Assembly (NCBI GenBank): GCA_002707185.1
Contig: PAMF01000017.1
Span: 13,431 to 32,528, forward strand
Direction: 5' to 3'
Origin: Chloroflexota bacterium
GTDB lineage: Bacteria; Chloroflexota; Dehalococcoidia; UBA3495
DNA length: 19,098 nt
The position numbers and the translations under genes are program-made. The notes below the pieces were generated by a model. It did not search any database. It saw only the letters and a list, made by a program, of their open reading frames with translations, and was not told where the DNA came from. Of the stretch, positions 14,941-19,098 are shown piece after piece. Every line of letters starts with the position of its first letter. Within the stretch, counting starts at the first letter, position 1.

Positions 14941-15714
14941 CTAAAGAATTGGATACAACCTACTCTCTTTTAAAGACAATGCAACGGATTCTAAGGTATC
15001 TCGTTTTGGATTGCGAACGTTTAGCCGCCTGCTAAGAGTAATATTTTCCAAACCAGCCAGCATAGGGCATTTTTTTACCAACCCATTCAGCGTAAATTTC
15101 TCGCCACCTAATAGTACAAATTGGATATTTCCCAAATGCGGCGTGAACTGATCCTTGATCGCCTGACAGGTTTTCTCATAAATCAGTTTTATTTGCCCTT
15201 CCCTGATACGAGAATATCGTTTCTGAGACGTACCTCCTGCTGCATGACGTCCTTTAACATATCTCGTATCTGTTTTGGAAGAAACTAACTGGTCGCCCTC
15301 GTAAACAGCGACAGCAAATCTACCAAGACGCAACAATACCACTCCGACATTGTAGGGTTTGTCTAAAAGATCTTGGAGTGGTTGCAAATTCCATGTGCCG
15401 AACAATTCGCTATCGGTTAGAGGAAACGGAGGCAATATGATTAACGCTTGATTGCCGTTACTTAAACCGATTAACCCCGTCTCAGACTTTAATATTTTAT
15501 GGTCGAGAGTTGCCAAACGCTCTACCCATGGCAACCTAGCGGAGTCCCGAGCCGCCATAAAATTAGATTGATCACCAGGTTTTAGATACAAACTCGATAC
15601 TAACTGATTAGAACTAGAATTGATCCTAGTCAATAAATTATCTAGCTCTGATCTATTAACTTGTTGCCCAGGTGTTATCCCTAGATCTTGTAGTGTAGTA
15701 TCGCTCTTACTCAT
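14941..15714 (-). CDS. VLRF1-like (Vms1-type) peptidyl-tRNA hydrolase / release factor
   Basis: A 257-residue protein that resembles the Actinobacteria/Chloroflexi branch of Vms1-like release factors, distant relatives of eRF1. The evidence is the segment RLGRFAVAVYEGDQLV (129-144) leading into VKGRHAAGGTSQKRYSR (153-169) and REGQ (171-174). This is the catalytic loop of the family, with a Gln (Q164) in the place of the GGQ glutamine of release factors and flanking Arg/Lys residues. Eukaryotic Vms1/ANKZF1 uses such a loop to free nascent chains from peptidyl-tRNA on stalled large subunits. The later LLGGEKFTLNGLVKKCPML segment matches the end of the eRF1-domain-2-like fold. No transmembrane segment or signal peptide is seen, so it is cytoplasmic. 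It lies first in a two-gene unit with mutS2. The assignment is by motif recognition; activity is inferred. Confidence 0.75.
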   Translation of the reverse strand: MSKSDTTLQDLGITPGQQVNRSELDNLLTRINSSSNQLVSSLYLKPGDQSNFMAARDSARLPWVERLATLDHKILKSETGLIGLSNGNQALIILPPFPLTDSELFGTWNLQPLQDLLDKPYNVGVVLLRLGRFAVAVYEGDQLVSSKTDTRYVKGRHAAGGTSQKRYSRIREGQIKLIYEKTCQAIKDQFTPHLGNIQFVLLGGEKFTLNGLVKKCPMLAGLENITLSRRLNVRNPKRDTLESVALSLKESRLYPIL

Positions 15715-16092
15715 TCCATGATCCTACCACCGTACAAAGCCTGTCCCAGATATATAACTCGAATTACAGTAGTCACAGTCGGTCAGCTACTTAATCATAA
15801 CCCAATATGCTGTGATCTTATCATAGACGATTATAGAGAAATTTCAGCATGACCCAAGCTGTAATATGTGGATCAGATCTTATGCTATATACAGATAAGC
15901 AATTTATCGCTTTCAAGGATAATGGACTCGGTAAAGTTATTCGAGAAATATGTAACTCCATATTTCCAATAGATTCTCATCGAAGTCCGCGTTTCTGTAT
16001 GATTAATCCATTTGGGACTACAAGCTGAGCCTTAACACGATCAGTAAATGAGTATAGTCATAACTTCATCACGGTGATAAAAGTAACTATCT
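15715..16092. other. 378-bp region without a clear gene; contains one 59-codon open frame on the + strand
   Basis: This is the only gene-free stretch above 300 bases. It holds the minus-strand promoter described at 15830-15857 and no terminator, repeat or RNA gene that I can recognise. A plus-strand ATG frame at 15849-16028 encodes 59 residues (start MTQAVICGSD, end NPFGTTS). It has no ribosome site close to the start, overlaps the minus-strand promoter, and resembles no family I know, so it is noted but not called as a gene. Confidence 0.5.
15830..15857 (-). promoter_or_regulatory. Promoter of the VLRF1-mutS2 unit
   Basis: On the minus strand TTGGGT (15857-15852) is followed after 16 bases by a perfect TATAAT (15835-15830). 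This would place the transcript start near 15823, leaving a leader of about 110 bases before the ATG at 15714. Confidence 0.55.
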
Positions 16093-16389
16093 TTAATCGG
16101 AGGAAGGTAGCTTCCTGGGTTCTTGCAATTCCATAGAAATACCGTCGTATTTAAGATCACATTTGCCCGCTTTGGTCACCAGAACCGATACCGCCCCATC
16201 AGCAGCATTAAACCTTTTTCCTAAGGCAAGCTCTTGGGCATGCTCCGCTGGCTGTGCACCCTGGAAAGCATCCTCCGAGCCTTTGGGCTGCAACGGAATA
16301 TCCCCGTCCGCCAGTTCACCATCCCCTCCTTTAGTTACCACCATTTCCGCGCCACCTGGACTAACATATCTCTGACCTGTTTTAACCAT
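16093..16389 (-). CDS. Small hypothetical protein with an internal duplication, desulforedoxin-like but without its cysteines
   Basis: A 98-residue soluble protein made of two similar halves. Residues 5-34 (G-Q-R-Y, GAEMVVTKGGDGEL, PLQ) align with 57-89 (G-K-R-F, GAVSVLVTKAGKCDL, MELQ), joined by an Ala/Glu/Gln-rich linker. The order GxxY-x-CxxCG-x-VxxxxGGxGxLxCC-x-xPMxL is typical of desulforedoxin and the N-terminal domain of desulfoferrodoxin, which bind iron by four cysteines. Here the spacing and the hydrophobic and Gly positions are kept, but only one cysteine (C77) remains, so metal binding in that form is not possible. This likeness is inference; the function is unknown. The ATG at 16389 has only a weak site (AAGTGAAG), yet a near-consensus promoter lies upstream, which argues for a real and well expressed gene. 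Confidence 0.72.
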   Translation of the reverse strand: MVKTGQRYVSPGGAEMVVTKGGDGELADGDIPLQPKGSEDAFQGAQPAEHAQELALGKRFNAADGAVSVLVTKAGKCDLKYDGISMELQEPRKLPSSD

Positions 16390-16454
16390 TCTTCACTTAC
16401 CTATCGTATTTAAGTTTATGATCAGGGCCTTGCTAAATACCTTTAAAAAACACC

Positions 16455-16469
16455 ATCCGGATTTCGGAT
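16455..16469. other. Short inverted repeat at the predicted transcript start of the small duplicated protein
   Basis: ATCCG (16455-16459) and CGGAT (16465-16469) flank GATTT. In the minus direction the repeat overlaps the last bases of the -10 and the expected start site, a place where a repressor site or a 5' end hairpin would sit. Confidence 0.3.
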
Positions 16470-16496
16470 TATAATGAGAACGCCATATCGGGTCAA
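16468..16496 (-). promoter_or_regulatory. Near-consensus sigma-70-type promoter of the small duplicated protein gene
   Basis: On the minus strand TTGACC (16496-16491), a 17-bp spacer and a perfect TATAAT (16473-16468) lie about 80 bases before the ATG at 16389. Eleven of twelve bases match the consensus, the best promoter in the window. Confidence 0.82.
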
Positions 16497-16538
16497 CGGA
16501 TAATATAACAGCCACACAATCTAAAAGCCTTTATATAT

Positions 16539-17504
16539 TTATTTCAAAATATCACGTATGGCAGCCATAATCTGGTTTGAGTCGGGAATACAATAACTCT
16601 CCAAGACAGGGCTATAAGGTATAGGAACATCCGGAGCACAAACTCGTTTGGGTGGAGCCTTTAAGGCTCTAAAAGTATCCAAGTCTTCAGTGATCACAGC
16701 CATAATCTCTGCCGCCGCGCTTCCGGTAATACATGCCTCGTCTACTACTATTACTCTCCCAGTTTTACGAACTGATTCCTGAATCGCCCCTCTATCTAAT
16801 GGAACCAAAGAACGAGGATCTAAAATCTCCACTGATACTCCCTCAGATTCCAATGCCTTGGCTGCAATTAAACTCTCGTGAACCATCTCTGCTATGGCTA
16901 TAATAGTTACATCTTGACCCTCTAGTTTGATATCGGCCTTCCCTAAAGGTATCGTATATTCTTCCTCGGGGACGGGACCTGTTAAATCGTCCAGACCAAA
17001 GGCTTGATGCTCGAAAAACACCACCGGATTGTTATCTCTAATTGCCGTCTTCATCATCCCCTTAGCATCATAAGGAGTTGATGGCATCACGACTTTAAGT
17101 CCAGCTAAGTTCAAGAACATGGGGTGAGAACTTTGACAATGTTGAGCAGCCGCTGCCCTACCACTTCCCGTAGAAGCCCTAAGCACCAGCGGGAAAATTG
17201 CCTGCCCTCCTAGCATGTAATGGGTTTTGGCCATTTGGTTAACAATCTGGTCCATAGCAGTGAAGGCGAATGTCATAAGGCCAGGACTTATAATAGGCCT
17301 ATACCCACTGCCAGCCGCTCCAATCCCAGCCCCTATATATGCATCCTCCGAAATTGGACAAACTCTAACTCGAGTTTCTCCAAATTCAGGCACCAAGGAT
17401 TCCAGTGGCCCCAGACCGCCACAAAGGTGAAATACTCGAGAATCCCTTCTCATTTCTTCTTGAAAAGCCTCAACCAGAGCTTGTACAAATGTAATATTTC
17501 TCAT
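16539..17504 (-). CDS. Thiamine-diphosphate 2-oxo-acid dehydrogenase E1 beta subunit (pyruvate/acetoin type)
   Basis: The beta subunit of a heterotetrameric E1 that decarboxylates pyruvate or a related 2-oxo acid. The protein starts MRNITFVQALVEAFQEEM, as in the family, from the ATG at 17504 with AAGGGA seven bases before it; a TTG at 17522 would add six residues but lacks support. Seen are the cofactor-activating glutamate E53 in PISEDAYIGAG, the MDQIVNQMAK helix, the catalytic histidine H122 in AAQHCQSSH, GLKVVMPSTPYDAKGM, EEEYTIPLGKADI, and DPRSLVPLD with VVVDEA in the C-terminal domain. The family's N-terminal GEDVG..GG region is replaced by FHLCGGLGPLES, and the segment after E53 reads IISPGLMTFAF, so this is a divergent member. 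The alpha gene ends 49 bases upstream on the same strand. Neither E2 nor E3 is in the window. Confidence 0.92.
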   Translation of the reverse strand: MRNITFVQALVEAFQEEMRRDSRVFHLCGGLGPLESLVPEFGETRVRVCPISEDAYIGAGIGAAGSGYRPIISPGLMTFAFTAMDQIVNQMAKTHYMLGGQAIFPLVLRASTGSGRAAAAQHCQSSHPMFLNLAGLKVVMPSTPYDAKGMMKTAIRDNNPVVFFEHQAFGLDDLTGPVPEEEYTIPLGKADIKLEGQDVTIIAIAEMVHESLIAAKALESEGVSVEILDPRSLVPLDRGAIQESVRKTGRVIVVDEACITGSAAAEIMAVITEDLDTFRALKAPPKRVCAPDVPIPYSPVLESYCIPDSNQIMAAIRDILK

Positions 17505-17553
17505 GGAAATGTCCCTTGGCAATTTAATAGTTAGATTAGTATTCTGACACTTT

Positions 17554-18507
17554 TTATGGTGCGAAAACCTGAGTCAGCGCATCTTCGGGCCGAGGTAAAT
17601 CTCCTGATTTAGCAAAATCGACGGAGTCATCAACAGAAGATGCAATTTCTTTTTCAATGCGTAACAACTCATCTGATGAAGCTAACCCTAGCTCTAGAAT
17701 TTTTTGTCGTAACTTTCTAATGGGATCACCTATAGGCAGATCAGTTGATGATACCGATTCCTCAGCAGGTAATTCATCATCAATATAATTGCGATAAGTT
17801 TTGCACTCTAATAAAGTTGGACCTCCACCATTTCTAGCGCGTTCAACAGCTTGCTCCATAGCTTCTCGTACTGCCAGAACATCGGTGCCATCAATTGTTA
17901 TTCCCGGTATCCCATAAGAGACAGACCTCACAGAAACATCTTCGACCGAAAGAGCATAGGACGCTGGTACGGCTATAGCCCAGCCATTATTCTCACATAC
18001 GTAGATGACCGGTAACTTCCAGATCGAGGCTAAATTAAGAGAACTATGGAAAGTACCTTCATTTGATGCCCCATCTCCAAAGAAAGCTACCGCTACATTA
18101 TCGCCACCATCCATCTGCGCAGCTAAGGCAGCTCCCGTGGCGATTGGCAGACCTCCTCCGACAATTCCATTTGCACCCATCATTCCGCGTTCAAAATCAG
18201 CCAGATGCATTCCCCCACCTTTACCATTACAGACCCCGTTGCTTCTACCGAAAAGCTCTGCCATCATTCCCCGGATATCCATACCTTTAGCGATAGAGTG
18301 GCCAAGACTGCGATGAGTGCTAGTTATACGATCTTCTTTCCTAAGGACTGCACAAATACCCACGGCAGATGCTTCTTCCCCCTGATGGGCTTGCATAGGG
18401 GTAGGTATATTACCAAGTTGCGACTCTTGCGCAGCTCTACGAACGAATACCCGGATCGTAACCATCTTCCGGTAAATTTCCAGTATCTCCGCATTATCTA
18501 ACGCCAT
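17554..18507 (-). CDS. Thiamine-diphosphate 2-oxo-acid dehydrogenase E1 alpha subunit (pyruvate/acetoin type)
   Basis: The alpha subunit binds thiamine diphosphate with Mg2+ through the motif GDGASNEG (144-151) and ENN (172-174), both intact. Other signatures are AHQGEEASAVG near residue 45, the active-site loop ITSTHRSLGHSIAKG (61-75, with H65 and H70), and CNGKGGGMHLAD. The sequence reads more like AcoA of acetoin dehydrogenases than PdhA, yet acetoin dehydrogenases usually show RGHGH where this has RSLGH, so the substrate is open. The ATG at 18507 has GAGG six bases before it and gives 317 residues; the upstream ATG at 18519 overlaps that site and is less likely. The beta gene follows on the same strand. 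The 149-base gap upstream shows no clear promoter, so transcription could also come from the gene at 18657-19085. Confidence 0.92.
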   Translation of the reverse strand: MALDNAEILEIYRKMVTIRVFVRRAAQESQLGNIPTPMQAHQGEEASAVGICAVLRKEDRITSTHRSLGHSIAKGMDIRGMMAELFGRSNGVCNGKGGGMHLADFERGMMGANGIVGGGLPIATGAALAAQMDGGDNVAVAFFGDGASNEGTFHSSLNLASIWKLPVIYVCENNGWAIAVPASYALSVEDVSVRSVSYGIPGITIDGTDVLAVREAMEQAVERARNGGGPTLLECKTYRNYIDDELPAEESVSSTDLPIGDPIRKLRQKILELGLASSDELLRIEKEIASSVDDSVDFAKSGDLPRPEDALTQVFAP

Positions 18508-18656
18508 GTTTAGCCTCATTAGGACGTCTTTTGCATACGTTTTTGACTGGCAGCAAGTGAACTTAGTACCCGTCTCCCATCCCTTTATAAACCTACATAT
18601 ACCAAAATCATTTTAGTCTGGTTCATCTGTGCTAGAAAACTTATGTAATTGGCTTA

Positions 18657-19085
18657 TTAAGTAGACTTATCTTGTAATCTAACAAGAAAACTCCCTTCGC
18701 CCAACGGTGTACCATCCAAAAGAATGCGCGCGACATGCCAGCCCTCTTCCTGTATTGGGATACTAAACGGTTTAATCCCTCGGTAAAATTTAATGCCATC
18801 TCCCACTTCAATATCCGGAGAAGGCGGCAATTCAAGCCGGATCCCGGGGGCATTAATCGCCACAATCAAACTATGAGGGCCAGGAGTTGCGTCCACGATG
18901 CAGTAAACCAAATGCAATTCCTCGTGCTTCCTTACAACGGGAGCAGTTTCCGCAGACTCTGGTAACTCCGGAAGATCTATCAGATCAACCACATCATGCA
19001 AAATCAACTCACCTTCGCTACCCTCATCAGTGCCACGACAGAAAAATGCGTATTTTAGGTATGGCTCGTTCGGTAAAGAAGTCAA
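18657..19085 (-). CDS. Hypothetical protein, possibly DUF6941-like
   Basis: A 142-residue, soluble, beta-rich acidic protein with no signal peptide. It begins TSLPNEPYLKYAFFCRG, has a proline/glutamate-rich section (DLPELPESAETAP, about 38-50), then alternating beta stretches such as LHLVYCIVDA, GPHSLIVAINAPG and ending EGWHVARILLDGTPLGEGSFLVRL. The order of a short N-terminal strand, GPHxLxVxxxxPxG and a closing G-H-x-x-x-hydrophobic strand resembles the DUF6941 family, of unknown function; I hold this loosely. The TTG start at 19085 has AGGAG eight bases before it, but the frame stays open to the window edge, so a start further upstream cannot be excluded. It precedes the E1 genes on the same strand. 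Confidence 0.6.
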   Translation of the reverse strand: MTSLPNEPYLKYAFFCRGTDEGSEGELILHDVVDLIDLPELPESAETAPVVRKHEELHLVYCIVDATPGPHSLIVAINAPGIRLELPPSPDIEVGDGIKFYRGIKPFSIPIQEEGWHVARILLDGTPLGEGSFLVRLQDKST

Positions 19086-19098
19086 AACATGTACTCCT

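Noticed and set aside
1..19098. tRNA or rRNA genes, insertion sequences, CRISPR arrays and attachment sites
   Set aside because: None could be recognised on either strand by reading. The region looks like stable chromosome and not like a mobile island.

Overview
The window looks like a piece of a moderately AT-rich bacterial chromosome, mostly housekeeping and metabolic genes with short intergenic gaps. Three things hint at an uncultured marine Chloroflexota (SAR202 / Dehalococcoidia-like) lineage. They are tetrapyrrole synthesis by the glutamyl-tRNA (C5) route with a CobA-HemD fusion, a nickel superoxide dismutase, and a Vms1-like release factor of the type known from Actinobacteria and Chloroflexi. 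This assignment is inference; no rRNA or other marker gene is present.

Region 1 (1-6475, + strand) is a near-complete tetrapyrrole operon. It runs from the C-terminal end of a precorrin-2 dehydrogenase/ferrochelatase (siroheme branch, cut by the window edge) through hemA, hemC, a cobA-hemD fusion, hemB and hemL. Together these convert glutamyl-tRNA to uroporphyrinogen III and on to precorrin-2, feeding siroheme, corrinoid and heme. A perfect 17-bp inverted repeat closes the operon.

Region 2 (6559-12262) holds a convergent Ni-superoxide dismutase gene (sodN, - strand), then ilvD, an NAD-type malic enzyme and a crotonase-family gene on the + strand. It ends with an unusual predicted lipoprotein that joins a collagen-like Gly-X-Y stalk to a pentapeptide-repeat domain. 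The lipoprotein gene is preceded by a leader RNA with competing pairings around its ribosome binding site.

Region 3 (12315-15714, - strand) is a two-gene unit. A Vms1-like peptidyl-tRNA hydrolase/release factor (VLRF1) gene lies directly upstream of mutS2. MutS2 (RqcU) is known to act on collided ribosomes, so the pair suggests a compact ribosome-rescue module: split the ribosome, then free the nascent chain. This is the most interesting functional hypothesis in the window.

Region 4 (15715-19085, - strand) has a 378-bp gap carrying the promoter of region 3, then a small protein with an internal duplication behind a near-consensus promoter. It continues with the E1-beta and E1-alpha genes of a thiamine-diphosphate 2-oxo-acid (pyruvate/acetoin type) dehydrogenase, and a hypothetical protein at the right edge.
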